A stretch of 64,000 nt of DNA from Natronomonas salina (GTDB lineage Archaea > Halobacteriota > Halobacteria > Halobacteriales > Haloarculaceae): the NCBI RefSeq assembly GCF_013391105.1, contig NZ_CP058335.1, positions 248,001 through 312,000 of the forward strand, in the 5' to 3' direction. Shown piece by piece: positions 43,661 through 52,364 of this stretch (position 1 is its first letter; every line of letters begins with the position of its first letter). The translations under genes and the position numbers were made by a program. Below the pieces are notes generated by a model. It worked only from the letters and a program-made list of their open reading frames with translations, had not been told where the DNA came from and searched no databases.

Positions 43661-43966
43661 GTGCTCGTCCGCATCGTCCAGGTATTCGCCGTCCTGAACG
43701 TCCTCCTGCTCGCGGCGCTGCTCTACGTGTGGGGGCGGAACTGGTGGCAACTGCGGTCGAAACACACCCTCGGGCTCGTCCTGTTCAGCGCGTTCCTCCT
43801 CGGGGAGAACGCCCTGGCGGCCTACCTGTTCATCCTCGACCCGACGCTGAACGTCTGGATCCACCACGACCAGATGGTGCCGCGGCCGGCGCAGATCGCC
43901 CTCGCGAGCTTCCGCGTCCTCCAGTTCCTCGGGCTGGTGTTCCTGACCTGGGTCACCTGGGACTGA
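43661..43966 (+). CDS. Small three-helix membrane protein
   Basis: This 101-residue protein starts at GTG (43661) and has three hydrophobic segments near residues 5-22, 40-60 and 80-100, with a basic loop WGRNWWQLRSKH between the first two. Several tryptophans and prolines are present. The family is not recognised. It follows the HTH regulator gene by 57 bases, so it is probably the second gene of that operon. No alternative ATG within the frame gives a more natural membrane start. Confidence 0.7.
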   Translation: MLVRIVQVFAVLNVLLLAALLYVWGRNWWQLRSKHTLGLVLFSAFLLGENALAAYLFILDPTLNVWIHHDQMVPRPAQIALASFRVLQFLGLVFLTWVTWD

Positions 43967-44190
43967 CCCGGCGTCGACGGGGCTCCACTCCGAGCCGACA
44001 GTCGACTGACCGTGGACGTGCTGTCGATCGTGGCCGCCCTTCTGGTAGCTCGTGGACGGAGCTGATTTAGCTCCCGACACCACGGAAACGTTTATTATCG
44101 ATAATGGTTGTCGTGGGGTAATCATCCGACGTGTGGTAACAAGTGGTACGGTCCGAGACCCACGAATTCGGCCGTTCCAGGCAAATATCC

Positions 44191-44208
44191 GGCGAAACCT
44201 TTAAGTAG
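44191..44208 (+). promoter_or_regulatory. Main TFB promoter (BRE + TATA)
   Basis: GCGAAA (44192-44197) followed by CCTTTAAGTAG matches an archaeal BRE and TATA box. Start of transcription is expected about 25 bases downstream, near 44228-44232, which leaves a leader of about 60 bases before the ATG at 44293. An older-looking second TATA candidate lies near 44090. Confidence 0.65.
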
Positions 44209-44238
44209 CTTTCGGACTAACGTACTGTTACGAAACGC

Positions 44239-44280
44239 GGCTCCGGGATTTCTTGGTTTTCCCACCTCCGGAGCCCGGAG
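44239..44280 (+). promoter_or_regulatory. Alternative hairpins in the TFB leader
   Basis: The left arm GGCTCCGG (44239-44246) pairs perfectly with CCGGAGCC (44268-44275), but CTCCGGG (44241-44247) pairs equally well with CCCGGAG (44274-44280). The two stems cannot form together. The right-hand arms contain the GGAG motifs that could act as a ribosome binding site 12 bases before the ATG, so pairing may limit translation. This is a prediction from complementarity only. Confidence 0.45.
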
Positions 44281-44292
44281 TAACCCATCACA

Positions 44293-45276
44293 ATGAGCGA
44301 CACAAGCATCCGAACGTACACGGAAGAGAACCGTACCGAATCGACGGAACAGACGGAGTCGGAGGAGCAGCAGGAGTCGACGTCGACCTGCCCGGAGTGC
44401 GGCGCCCGGCTCGAGAACGACACCGAGCACGGCGAGACCGTCTGCAGCGAGTGCGGCCTCGTCGTCGAGGAAGACGAGATCGACCGCGGCCCCGAGTGGC
44501 GGGCCTTCGACAGCGCCGAGAAGGACCAGAAGTCCCGCGTCGGCGCCCCCACCACGAAGATGATGCACGACAAGGGGCTGTCGACGAACATCGGCTGGCA
44601 GGACAAGGACGCCTACGGCAACTCCCTGTCGAGCCGTCAGCGCCAGAAGATGCAGCGGCTCCGGACCTGGAACGAGCGGTTCCGGACCCGCGACTCCAAG
44701 GAGCGCAACCTCAAGCAGGCCCTCGGCGAGATCGACCGGATGGCCTCCGCCCTGGGGCTGCCGGACAACGTCCGCGAGACCGCGTCGGTCATCTACCGCC
44801 GCGCGCTCTCGGAGGACCTGCTGCCGGGCCGCTCCATCGAGGGCGTCGCGACGGCGTCGCTGTACGCCGCCGCCCGACAGGCGAACGTCCCGCGCAGCCT
44901 CGACGAGGTCGAACGCGTCTCCCGCGTCGACAAGATGGAGCTGACGCGGACGTACCGCTACATCATCCGGGAGCTGAACCTGGAGGTCCAGCCCGCGGAC
45001 CCCGAGAGCTACATCCCGCGGTTCGCCAGCGACCTCGACCTCTCCGACGAGGTCGAGCGCCGCGCCCGCGAACTCGTCGACGCCGCCCGCGAGGACGGCA
45101 TCCTCTCCGGGAAGTCGCCCGTGGGGCTCGCGGCGGCCGCCGTCTACGCCGCCGCGCTGCTCTGCAACGAGAAGGTGACGCAGAGCGACGTCAGCGAGGT
45201 CGCCGACATCTCCGAGGTCACCATCCGCAACCGGTACAAGGAGCTCCTCGAGGCCGGCGACGTCGTCACGGCCTAG
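44293..45276 (+). CDS. tfb: Transcription initiation factor IIB (TFB)
   Basis: This is a 327-residue general transcription factor. The N-terminal zinc ribbon has CPEC (Cys33, Cys36) and CSEC (Cys51, Cys54), and the B-reader/finger region follows around GPEWRAFDSAEK. Two cyclin-like repeats (about 130-220 and 225-325) contact TBP and BRE DNA, and the second includes ISEVTIRNRYKEL. The protein recruits RNA polymerase. Haloarchaea often carry several TFB genes with promoter preferences, so this is one paralog. It has its own promoter and a folded leader. Confidence 0.97.
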   Translation: MSDTSIRTYTEENRTESTEQTESEEQQESTSTCPECGARLENDTEHGETVCSECGLVVEEDEIDRGPEWRAFDSAEKDQKSRVGAPTTKMMHDKGLSTNIGWQDKDAYGNSLSSRQRQKMQRLRTWNERFRTRDSKERNLKQALGEIDRMASALGLPDNVRETASVIYRRALSEDLLPGRSIEGVATASLYAAARQANVPRSLDEVERVSRVDKMELTRTYRYIIRELNLEVQPADPESYIPRFASDLDLSDEVERRARELVDAAREDGILSGKSPVGLAAAAVYAAALLCNEKVTQSDVSEVADISEVTIRNRYKELLEAGDVVTA

Positions 45277-45432
45277 AACGCGTTCGGGTGTCGCTCAGTT
45301 CGGGTGACGAACTGTTCTCTGTTTTCAACACGGATTAGCGGCCGCACCGCCGACGGTCGCCGCGACCGCCGCGCGGCTATCGTCCGGAGAACCGTGACAA
45401 AGGTTTTCATACCTTCCCGACGATGCGGGTGT

Positions 45433-45606
45433 ATGGAGACGTACGTTCGACTGCTGTGTCCCGAATGTGGCAAGAACTGGCAGGCCTCTCCCGGCGAGCT
45501 ACCGAAGCCCGCGCGCACGTTCCACTGTCCCGGCTGCCACGCGAGCCGGCCGCTCTCCGAGTTCGCCCGTACCGAACACGACCTCCAGAACCTCAAGCAG
45601 TTCTGA
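45433..45606 (+). CDS. Small two-CxxC zinc-ribbon protein
   Basis: This 57-residue protein, METYVRLLCPEC..., has CPEC and CPGC pairs separated by 22 residues, a classical zinc ribbon. A helix-like tail, EFARTEHDLQNLKQF, follows. No enzyme domain is present. It resembles DUF7836-type proteins. The stop is directly adjacent to the stop of aIF2-beta on the other strand (45606/45607). It is probably real because it has a good start, compact domain and typical haloarchaeal composition. Confidence 0.75.
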   Translation: METYVRLLCPECGKNWQASPGELPKPARTFHCPGCHASRPLSEFARTEHDLQNLKQF

Positions 45607-46011
45607 CTACGCTCCCGTCGCCGACTGCGCGCCGCAGGCCTCACACCGGAGGATCTCGGCGCCGCTCTCCTTCTCGAGGCGCGTGTCGGGCAGGCCGCAC
45701 TCCGAGCAGATGACGAACCGCTCGGCGTACTCCTCCATGGCCTCCTGGACGCGGGACTGGCGGAACTCGCCGGTCAGTCGGAGCCGGCCCCGCTCGTCGA
45801 TGGTGGCGCTGGTCCCGAGCTCGTTCTGGAGGTACTTCATCACGTGGTCGGTCTCGCGGTCGAGGGTGTCGAGGGTCGACTGGAGGTTCTCGTAGACCGT
45901 CACGTTCCCCTCCTGTCGGACCTCCGGGTCGGGCAGCGAGAACCGCTGGGCCGACCCCTGGATGTCCGGCGTCTCCTCGAGAGCGCGGTCGAGGTGCTCC
46001 TCGTAGTCCAT
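45607..46011 (-). CDS. Translation initiation factor aIF2 beta subunit
   Basis: This 134-residue protein is the beta subunit of the aIF2 heterotrimer that brings Met-tRNAi to the small subunit. The opening MDYEEHLDRALEETPDIQG, the middle RLTGEFRQSRVQEAMEEY and the C-terminal zinc finger with CSECG and CEACG are standard. The family length is about 130-140 residues, so it is complete. It is transcribed alone, convergent with a small zinc-ribbon gene and divergent from a UPF0058 gene. No alpha or gamma subunit gene is in the window. Confidence 0.95.
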   Translation of the reverse strand: MDYEEHLDRALEETPDIQGSAQRFSLPDPEVRQEGNVTVYENLQSTLDTLDRETDHVMKYLQNELGTSATIDERGRLRLTGEFRQSRVQEAMEEYAERFVICSECGLPDTRLEKESGAEILRCEACGAQSATGA

Positions 46012-46176
46012 GGGGGCGCGTTGGGCGGCCCGGACGAAAAAACTTCCAGCTACCTCTCGGCGAACCGGAAGGTACCGATTCCTTGTGAACGGTAACCACG
46101 TGAGCGGGCCTGAGGGTGGATGTTAACCCGTGTCGGGATAGTTCTATATGTCCCGAGTCGCTATGCGCGAGTGACC

Positions 46177-46413
46177 ATGAAGAAGCAGGAGCTCATTCAT
46201 CTCCACGGCCTGCTTGCCGAGGTATGTAACCACTACGAGCAGCTGGCCGAGTGCGATGTAGAGCACGTGAAGTACAGTGAACTGGGCGTCCGACCGACAT
46301 CGATCCACAAGTCGAAGACCGACCACAAGGCCGCGGTCTTCGCGCTGGCAGACGGTATCACCGAAGAGATGGAGAGCGAGACCGAGACGGCGGTCTCCGC
46401 CGCTGCCGACTGA
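46177..46413 (+). CDS. UPF0058 family protein
   Basis: This 78-residue protein matches the archaeal UPF0058 family, with MKKQELIHLHGLLAEVCNHY, ELGVRPTSIHKSKTDHKAAVFALADGI and an acidic tail. It is small and helical, and its function is unknown. The ATG at 46177 gives the conserved MKKQELIH start. It is close to TFB and aIF2-beta but no operon link is evident. Confidence 0.85.
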   Translation: MKKQELIHLHGLLAEVCNHYEQLAECDVEHVKYSELGVRPTSIHKSKTDHKAAVFALADGITEEMESETETAVSAAAD

Positions 46414-46467
46414 CTCTCGACGAACTGCAGTTCTCCGTTTCCCCAGACTACCTAGCGGCCGCGCCGA

Positions 46468-46944
46468 TCACTCGTCGATGAGGTCCTCGAACTCCGGCAG
46501 CGCGTCGTCCTCGCCTTCACCCTGCCCGTCTTCGACGTTCGCCTCCTCGACGGAGATGTCCTCCGTGAGGTCGTCCTCGTCCGACTCGTTGTCGGCCTCC
46601 TCGCCCTCCTCGATTACCTCGACCTCGTCGACCTCCAGCGGGATGTTCTGGAGCCGCTGGCCGATCTCCTTGCGGGCGATCCGCGCGGCGTGCTCGTCGC
46701 GCTCGACGTTGAAGACCGTCATCTCCAGGTCGAGTGCGACGAGGCCCTCGTCGGCGGCGATGAACGCGGGTTCCGACTCCGCCCCGCACTCAGGGCAGCA
46801 CCGCTCTCCCATGCTTATCTCGACGTAGTTGAGGTCCGGGTTCAGCATCTCCCCCGTCTTCGAGATGGCGATGCGCACCGCCTCGTCGGCCGTCTCCACG
46901 TCGTACACGGGGACGGCCGCTTCCACGACGACTCGACAGTCCAT
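46468..46944 (-). CDS. UPF0212 (DUF555) protein
   Basis: This 158-residue protein of the archaeal DUF555/UPF0212 group has the conserved CCPECGAESEPAFIAADEGLVALDLEMTV, with a cysteine motif able to bind zinc. The C-terminal ~50 residues are extremely acidic. Function is unknown. The start ATG at 46944 gives MDCRVVVEAAVP. It is transcribed alone on the minus strand, and its upstream region overlaps that of the OGG1 gene. Confidence 0.85.
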   Translation of the reverse strand: MDCRVVVEAAVPVYDVETADEAVRIAISKTGEMLNPDLNYVEISMGERCCPECGAESEPAFIAADEGLVALDLEMTVFNVERDEHAARIARKEIGQRLQNIPLEVDEVEVIEEGEEADNESDEDDLTEDISVEEANVEDGQGEGEDDALPEFEDLIDE

Positions 46945-47055
46945 GTTAGCACATTACGTGCGCAGCGACAAGAAGTTTCGCCTGCGTCTGAGTGAACGAA
47001 AACGTCAGCGTCGTAACTCGAAAGGCCGAAAGCGCCCCGGCCCCTCCCGCGGCGT

Positions 47056-47976
47056 ATGGAGACGGGGAGTCGTCCGATCGAGTCGTTCGACGGCGGTCTC
47101 GACCTGCAGGCCACCGTCGAGAGCGGGCAGTCCTACCTCTGGCGGCGCGCCGACGGCCGGATGTACGAGCAGCCGTACGCCTCCGGCGGCGACGCCTGGT
47201 ACCACACGGTGCTCCCGGCGACGGCCACACGGACCAACGAGCCGGAGGTCCTTCGCGTCAGACAGGCCGACGGGTGCCTCGAGTGGGAGTCCTCGACCCC
47301 GAACGCCTACGAGCTGCTGGAGCACCTCCTCCGGCTCGACGACGACCTCGACGCGATCATCGACGCGACCCCGCCGGACGACCTCGTCGACCGCGCCTAC
47401 GACGCCTACAGGGGCCTCCGGCTTGTCCGCGACCCGCCGTTCGCCTGCCTGATCTCGTTCATCTGCTCGGCGCAGATGCGGGTCGCCCGCATCCACGGGA
47501 TGCAGGTCGCGCTCGCCGACGCCTACGGCGATGCGGTCGAGTTCGACGGCGAGACCTACCGGGCGTTTCCGACGCCCGAGCAGCTGGCGGCCGCGAGCGA
47601 GTCCGAACTCCGGGGCCTCTCGCTGGGCTACCGGGCGCCGTACGTCCAGCGCACGGCGGAGATGGTCGCGACCGGCGAGGCGACCCCGGAGGAGGCGCGG
47701 GGTCTCGAGTACGAGGCCGCCCGGGAGTCGCTCACCCGGTTCGTCGGCGTCGGCCAGAAGGTCGCCGACTGCGTCCTCCTGTTCTCGCTGGGCTACCTCG
47801 AGGCCGTCCCGCTGGACACCTGGATCCGGACGGCAATCGAGGAGCACTACCCGCACTGCGAGCGCGGCAACTACGTCAACACCTCCCGGGCCATCCGCGA
47901 GCAGTTCGGCGGCGAGTACGCCGGATACGCACAGACGTACGTGTTCCACTACCTCCGGACCGGATACGAGGAGTGA
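47056..47976 (+). CDS. ogg: 8-oxoguanine DNA glycosylase/lyase (OGG1-type)
   Basis: This is a 306-residue base-excision repair enzyme. The helix-hairpin-helix segment FVGVGQKVADCVLLFSLG holds the Schiff-base lysine (Lys235), and Asp254 lies in VPLDTW, so the Lys-Asp spacing of 19 equals the human OGG1 spacing. The N-terminal domain (about 1-115) with ATVESGQSYLWRR matches OGG1. It removes oxidised guanine and can cleave the strand. MutY, which excises the opposite adenine, is about 15 kb away. The start at 47056 gives METGSRPIES. Confidence 0.92.
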   Translation: METGSRPIESFDGGLDLQATVESGQSYLWRRADGRMYEQPYASGGDAWYHTVLPATATRTNEPEVLRVRQADGCLEWESSTPNAYELLEHLLRLDDDLDAIIDATPPDDLVDRAYDAYRGLRLVRDPPFACLISFICSAQMRVARIHGMQVALADAYGDAVEFDGETYRAFPTPEQLAAASESELRGLSLGYRAPYVQRTAEMVATGEATPEEARGLEYEAARESLTRFVGVGQKVADCVLLFSLGYLEAVPLDTWIRTAIEEHYPHCERGNYVNTSRAIREQFGGEYAGYAQTYVFHYLRTGYEE

Positions 47977-48045
47977 GCGCCGGCCCCGCCGTTCGGTACG
48001 CGATACCACCCGACAACTCATGACGGTGGCGTCCGTTCGGGGGGT

Positions 48046-48186
48046 ATGGTCAGAGCGCCGTCGCGATGCCCGAACCCCGACTGCGAGAACAGCCTGGGCG
48101 GGACCTTCGAGCGGTCGCAGTTCGAGAAGGTCGACGACGGCGTTTGGGAGTGCCGGGAGTGCGGCGAGGTCCAGGACATCAGGTGA
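48046..48186 (+). CDS. 46-residue zinc-ribbon protein
   Basis: A short frame beginning ATG at 48046 and ending TGA at 48186 encodes a 46-residue protein with CPNPDC near residue 8 and CRECGE near residue 36. Two paired cysteine motifs of this kind form a rubrerythrin-type zinc ribbon. The middle segment GGTFERSQFEKVDDGVWE is typical of small haloarchaeal proteins of this type. It is too short for usual gene-length cut-offs and would be missed by many annotators. It lies upstream of acylphosphatase on the same strand. Confidence 0.72.
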   Translation: MVRAPSRCPNPDCENSLGGTFERSQFEKVDDGVWECRECGEVQDIR

Positions 48187-48254
48187 GAGTGCGGGCGGCA
48201 TCCCCACCGGCAAGCGGACCGGATTTTATTGTCCGAACGCGAGTACGGACGCCC

Positions 48255-48533
48255 ATGAGCGACCGCACACGCGCGCACGTGTTCGTCACCGGCAAGGTCC
48301 AGGGCGTCTACTACCGGGCGAACACCCGCGAGACCGCACGCGAGCGCGGCGTCGACGGCTGGGTCCGCAACCTCGAGGACGGCCGCGTCGAGGCGGTCTT
48401 CGAGGGCGACGAGACCGACGTCGAGGCGATGGTCGAGTGGTGCCACACCGGCAGCCCGCGGGCGTCCGTCGACGACGTCGAGGCCGAGTACGAGGGCCCG
48501 GAGGGAGTCGACGGGTTCGAGATCCGTCGGTGA
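48255..48533 (+). CDS. acyP: Acylphosphatase
   Basis: This 92-residue protein hydrolyses acyl phosphates such as 1,3-bisphosphoglycerate. It has the signature GKVQGVYYRANTRETA, with the catalytic arginine after VQGVYY, and GWVRNLEDGRVEAVFEG, with the catalytic asparagine. The ATG at 48255 gives MSDRTRAHVFV, a normal start. It lies between a tiny zinc-ribbon gene and nnr on the same strand. Confidence 0.95.
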   Translation: MSDRTRAHVFVTGKVQGVYYRANTRETARERGVDGWVRNLEDGRVEAVFEGDETDVEAMVEWCHTGSPRASVDDVEAEYEGPEGVDGFEIRR

Positions 48534-48587
48534 GGGTGGCCGGCCGTCGGCGGAACTATTACCGACCGGCCGCGCGAAGCCACGGCC

Positions 48588-50024
48588 ATGATCACCAGCG
48601 ACGAGATGGCCGTCGTCGACGCCAACGCCGAGGCCCTGGGGGTCCCGCGCAAGCAGCTGATGGAGTCCTCCGGCAGCGCCGTCGCCGACGCCGTCCGCGA
48701 GGTCGTCGATCCCGGCGCCGAGGTCTCGCTCGTCTGCGGCCGCGGGAACAACGGCGGGGACGCGTTCGTGACGGCTCGCTTCCTCTCGGAGTACGAGGTC
48801 GCCGTCCACCTGCTGGGTCGCGAGGAGACCATCACGACCGACATCGCCAGCGAGAACTGGGAGGCCCTGCAGTCGGCCGAGATCGACGCCGAGGAGGTCC
48901 GCGACTCCGCGGACCTCGATCTGGGCGACCCCGACGTCGTCGTCGACGCGATGCTCGGGACCGGGGTGGCCGGCGCCCTCCGCGAGCCCGCTGCCTCGGC
49001 CGCCGAGGCCATCAACGACTCCGGGGCGACCGTCGTCGCCGTGGACGTCCCTTCGGGGGTCGACGCCGACACCGGCGAGGCCGAAGGGGTGGCGGTCGAC
49101 GCCGACCGCGTCGTCACGTTCCACGACGCCAAACCCGGGCTCGCATCCCTCGACGCCGAGGTGACGGTCGCCGACATCGGCATCCCCGAGGCGGCCGAGC
49201 GGTTCGTCGAGCGCGGCGACCTCCTGCGGCTCTCCCGTGACCCCCACTCCCACAAGGGCGACTTCGGCCGGGTGCTCGTCGTCGGGGGCGGCCCCTACAC
49301 CGGGGCGCCGGCGCTGTCCGCACAGGCGGCGCTGCGGGCGGGCGCCGACCTCGCCTTCGTCGCCGCCCCCGAGAACGTCACGCGGGAGATCCAGGGGTAC
49401 AGCGAGAACCTCATCACTAGGTCGCTCTCCGGCGACCACCTGGCGCCGGAGCACGTCGACGACCTGCTCGAGCAGGCCGCGGAGATGGACTGCGTCGTCC
49501 TGGGTCCGGGCCTCGGCGGCCGAGAGGGCAGTCTGGAGGCGGTCCGGGAGTTCCTCGGCTCGTTCGACGGGCTGGCTGTCGTCGACGCCGACGCGCTGCA
49601 GGTCGTCCCCGAGGTCGACACCGACGCGACGCTGCTCTGCACCCCCCACCAGGGCGAACTCGTCGGCATGGGCGGGGAGACGGCCGACGACTGGGCGGAG
49701 CGGGCCGACCTCGTCGAGTCCTTCGCCGCCGACCTGGGCCAGACGGTGCTCGTCAAGGGCGCCTACGACGTGATCTCCGACGGGGAGACGACCCGCGCCA
49801 ACCGGACCGGCAACCCAGGGATGACGGTCGGCGGCACCGGAGACGTCCTCGCCGGCGTCACGGCGGCCCTGGCCTGCGCACTCGACCCGACGGAGGCCGC
49901 CGCCCTCGGCGCCTACGTCAACGGCCGCTCCGGCGACATCGTCGTCGACGACCACGGGTACGGCCTCGTCGCGACGGACCTGCTCGAGGCGGTCCCAGAC
50001 GCGTTGTGGCCCGACGACGACTGA
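48588..50024 (+). CDS. nnr: Bifunctional NAD(P)HX epimerase/ADP-dependent dehydratase
   Basis: This 478-residue enzyme repairs hydrated NAD(P)H. The N-terminal ~215 residues are the YjeF_N epimerase domain, with CGRGNNGGDAFVTARFL. The C-terminal half is the ADP-dependent dehydratase domain, with GPGLGG and NPGMTVGGTGDVLAG, related to ribokinases. It makes a stand-alone metabolite-repair protein. The acylphosphatase gene lies 54 bases upstream, so an operon is possible. It is complete compared with the family. Confidence 0.95.
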   Translation: MITSDEMAVVDANAEALGVPRKQLMESSGSAVADAVREVVDPGAEVSLVCGRGNNGGDAFVTARFLSEYEVAVHLLGREETITTDIASENWEALQSAEIDAEEVRDSADLDLGDPDVVVDAMLGTGVAGALREPAASAAEAINDSGATVVAVDVPSGVDADTGEAEGVAVDADRVVTFHDAKPGLASLDAEVTVADIGIPEAAERFVERGDLLRLSRDPHSHKGDFGRVLVVGGGPYTGAPALSAQAALRAGADLAFVAAPENVTREIQGYSENLITRSLSGDHLAPEHVDDLLEQAAEMDCVVLGPGLGGREGSLEAVREFLGSFDGLAVVDADALQVVPEVDTDATLLCTPHQGELVGMGGETADDWAERADLVESFAADLGQTVLVKGAYDVISDGETTRANRTGNPGMTVGGTGDVLAGVTAALACALDPTEAAALGAYVNGRSGDIVVDDHGYGLVATDLLEAVPDALWPDDD

Positions 50025-50114
50025 CGGTCCCGGCCTCCTCCACCCGTCGTCCGGGCCGCCAGAACGTTGCAGCGAGGTGATGGATTTAACAGTGCCAGCC
50101 TTCTGTAACGGTAC

Positions 50115-52364
50115 ATGGACAACGAGGCGGGGGGAGACGCCGGCGCCATCTGGCGCGACGACGAGGTGGCGGCGCGACGCTGCAGGTCGCTTCTCTCCGT
50201 GATCGACGGGGCGGTCTTCGAGGTCGAGGTCGCCGGCGACGCGAGATTCACCGACGTCGACGACGAGTTCTCGGCGCGGACCGGGTACGAGCGGTCGGCG
50301 CTCGTGGGGGCCCGCGCGTCGGACGTCTTCGACGAGGACTCGGCCGCGGCGCTGGTTCGTGAACTCGATGCGGGGACCGACCCGGTACGACTCGACGTGA
50401 CGGTCGAGACCGCCGACGGCGAACGGCTTGCCGCGACACTCCGGGCCTCGCCGGTCGCCCTGGACGGCGGCGGTCGTGGGGGCGTCGGGATCCTCGGGTC
50501 TGTAGCGCCCGAGACGGGTCCCGGCTCCACTGCGGGATCTGACGATTCCCAGGTGGCCGAACGCCGGTACCGGACGCTCGTCGAGAACTTCCCGAACGGC
50601 GCCGTCGGCCTGTTCGACGAGGACCTTCGGTACACGGCGGCCGGCGGTCGGGCGTTCTCGGACCTGGACGACTCGGAGGCGGAGGTGGTCGGCGAGACCA
50701 TCTGGGAGCGCTACCCGGAGGAACTGGCCGAGAAGCTGGAACCCCGGTTCGAGGCCGCGCTCAGGGGGGAGGCCAGCGACTTCGAACTGGAGTTCCACGA
50801 CCGCGTCTGGATGGCCCACACCCACCCCATCGAGGACGACGGCGAGGTCAGCGGCGGCGTCATCATCGTCCAGGACGTCACGGACCGCAAGGAGCGCGAG
50901 CGTGAACTCGAGTTGAGCGAGCAGCGCTACCGGACGCTCGTCGAGAACTTCCCGAACGGCGCGGTCGCACTCGTCGACGACGAGTTCCGCTACCAGACGG
51001 TCGGCGGCACGCCGCCGGAGGGGATCGAACTCACGACCGACCAGTTGGTCGGCGAACGAGTCCAGGACGCGCTGCCGCCGGCGCTCGCCGAGAAGCTGTC
51101 CGCCTCCTACGAGGCCGCCTTCGACGGGGAGTCGAGCTCCTTCGAGTACGAGTCCGGCGACTTCGTCTACCGGTTCCACACGGTGCCGGTCCGCGACGAC
51201 GACGGCGACGTCTTCGCCGCGATGGGGATCTCCCAGGACGTGACCGAACAGAAGGGCCAGGAACGGCGGCTCCGCGCCGCCAAGGCCCAACTGGAGACGC
51301 TGTTCGACGTCCTGCCGGTCGGGGTCGTGGTGGCGGACGCCGACGGCCGGATCCTCCAGGCGAACGACACCGCCGAGGAGATCTGGGGCGGCGACGTCTT
51401 CGACGTCGACTCCGTCGCCGAGTACGAGCGGTACCCGGTCCGGGAGGCCGACTCCGGCGAGACGGTCCCGCCCGAGGAGATGACCCTGGCCCGGGTCATC
51501 GACGGCGAGGAGGTGACCGAACCGGACGTCTACGAGATCGACGCCTTCGACGGGGAGCGGCGGGTCGTCCGCCTGGAGGGACGGCCCATCCGCGACGACG
51601 CCGGGCGGGTGACCCGCGGCGTCGTCACGCTGACCGAAATCACCGAGCGCCGGGAGTACCAGCAGCGACTCGAGGAGTCCAACGAGCGCCTCGAGCAGTT
51701 CGCCTACGCGGCCTCCCACGACCTCCAGGAGCCCCTCCGGATGGTCACGAGCTACCTGCAGTTGCTCGAACGACGGTACGGCGACGAACTGGGCGAGGAC
51801 GGCCAGGAGTTCGTCGACTTCGCGGTCGACGGCGCCGAGCGGATGCGCGAGATGATCGACGCGCTCCTGGAGTACTCCCGCGTCGAGACCCGCGGCGACC
51901 CGTTCGAACCCGTCGACCTCGACGAGGCCCTCGAGGACGTGACCCGCGACGTCCAGGTTCGGGTCGAGGAGACCGACGCCGAGATCACCGCCGAGGACCT
52001 CCCGACGGTCCGGGGCGACCCCAGCCAGCTCCGGCAGGTGTTCCAGAACCTGCTGAGCAACGCCCTCGAGTACAGCGGCGAGGAGCCGCCGCGGATCCAC
52101 GTCGACGCCGAGCGGTCGGGCGACGAGTGGGTGCTCTCCGTCGCCGACGAGGGCATCGGCATCGAGCCGGACCAACACGAGCGCGTCTTCGAGGTGTTCC
52201 AGCGGCTCCACTCCCGCGACGAACACGAGGGGACGGGCATCGGCCTGGCGCTGACCCGTCGGATCGTCGAGCGACACGGCGGCGACGTCTGGGTCGAATC
52301 CGCTCCGGGCGAAGGTTCAACGTTTTACTTTACGCTCCCCGTAGGGGTGGAACGTGATGGCTAG
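50115..52364 (+). CDS. Multi-PAS sensor histidine kinase
   Basis: This is a 749-residue soluble signal transducer. At least four PAS segments cover about residues 20-520. The second and third both start with RYRTLVENFPNGAV and share a 35-base identical stretch of DNA. The HisKA domain has the phosphorylated histidine in ASHDLQEP (His535). The ATP-binding domain has NLLSNALEYS and GTGIGLALTRRIVERHGG. No membrane helix is present, so a cytoplasmic signal is sensed. The stop overlaps the response-regulator start by 8 bases, implying a two-component pair. Confidence 0.93.
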   Translation: MDNEAGGDAGAIWRDDEVAARRCRSLLSVIDGAVFEVEVAGDARFTDVDDEFSARTGYERSALVGARASDVFDEDSAAALVRELDAGTDPVRLDVTVETADGERLAATLRASPVALDGGGRGGVGILGSVAPETGPGSTAGSDDSQVAERRYRTLVENFPNGAVGLFDEDLRYTAAGGRAFSDLDDSEAEVVGETIWERYPEELAEKLEPRFEAALRGEASDFELEFHDRVWMAHTHPIEDDGEVSGGVIIVQDVTDRKERERELELSEQRYRTLVENFPNGAVALVDDEFRYQTVGGTPPEGIELTTDQLVGERVQDALPPALAEKLSASYEAAFDGESSSFEYESGDFVYRFHTVPVRDDDGDVFAAMGISQDVTEQKGQERRLRAAKAQLETLFDVLPVGVVVADADGRILQANDTAEEIWGGDVFDVDSVAEYERYPVREADSGETVPPEEMTLARVIDGEEVTEPDVYEIDAFDGERRVVRLEGRPIRDDAGRVTRGVVTLTEITERREYQQRLEESNERLEQFAYAASHDLQEPLRMVTSYLQLLERRYGDELGEDGQEFVDFAVDGAERMREMIDALLEYSRVETRGDPFEPVDLDEALEDVTRDVQVRVEETDAEITAEDLPTVRGDPSQLRQVFQNLLSNALEYSGEEPPRIHVDAERSGDEWVLSVADEGIGIEPDQHERVFEVFQRLHSRDEHEGTGIGLALTRRIVERHGGDVWVESAPGEGSTFYFTLPVGVERDG

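Larger units (their letters stand above)
43967..44292. other. Intergenic region before TFB, no gene seen
   Basis: The 326 bases between the membrane protein and the TFB gene hold no supported ORF or tRNA. They contain an inverted repeat, GGAGCT/AGCTCC (44058-44063 and 44069-44074), that could end the upstream transcript. There is a possible first promoter, ACGTTTATTATCG near 44088, followed by a five-codon reading frame (44103-44120, MVVVG). A second promoter and the TFB leader are listed separately. Confidence 0.6.

Noticed and set aside
46945-47060. Basic peptide frame (KKFRLRLSERKRQRR) before the OGG1 gene
   Set aside because: It resembles a ribosomal peptide at first sight, but it has no credible start, runs into the OGG1 gene in another frame and matches no family I recognise.
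48018-52277. A 1,419-codon open frame on the minus strand
   Set aside because: It lies opposite nnr and the kinase gene and has no recognisable domains. Long antisense frames are expected at this GC content.
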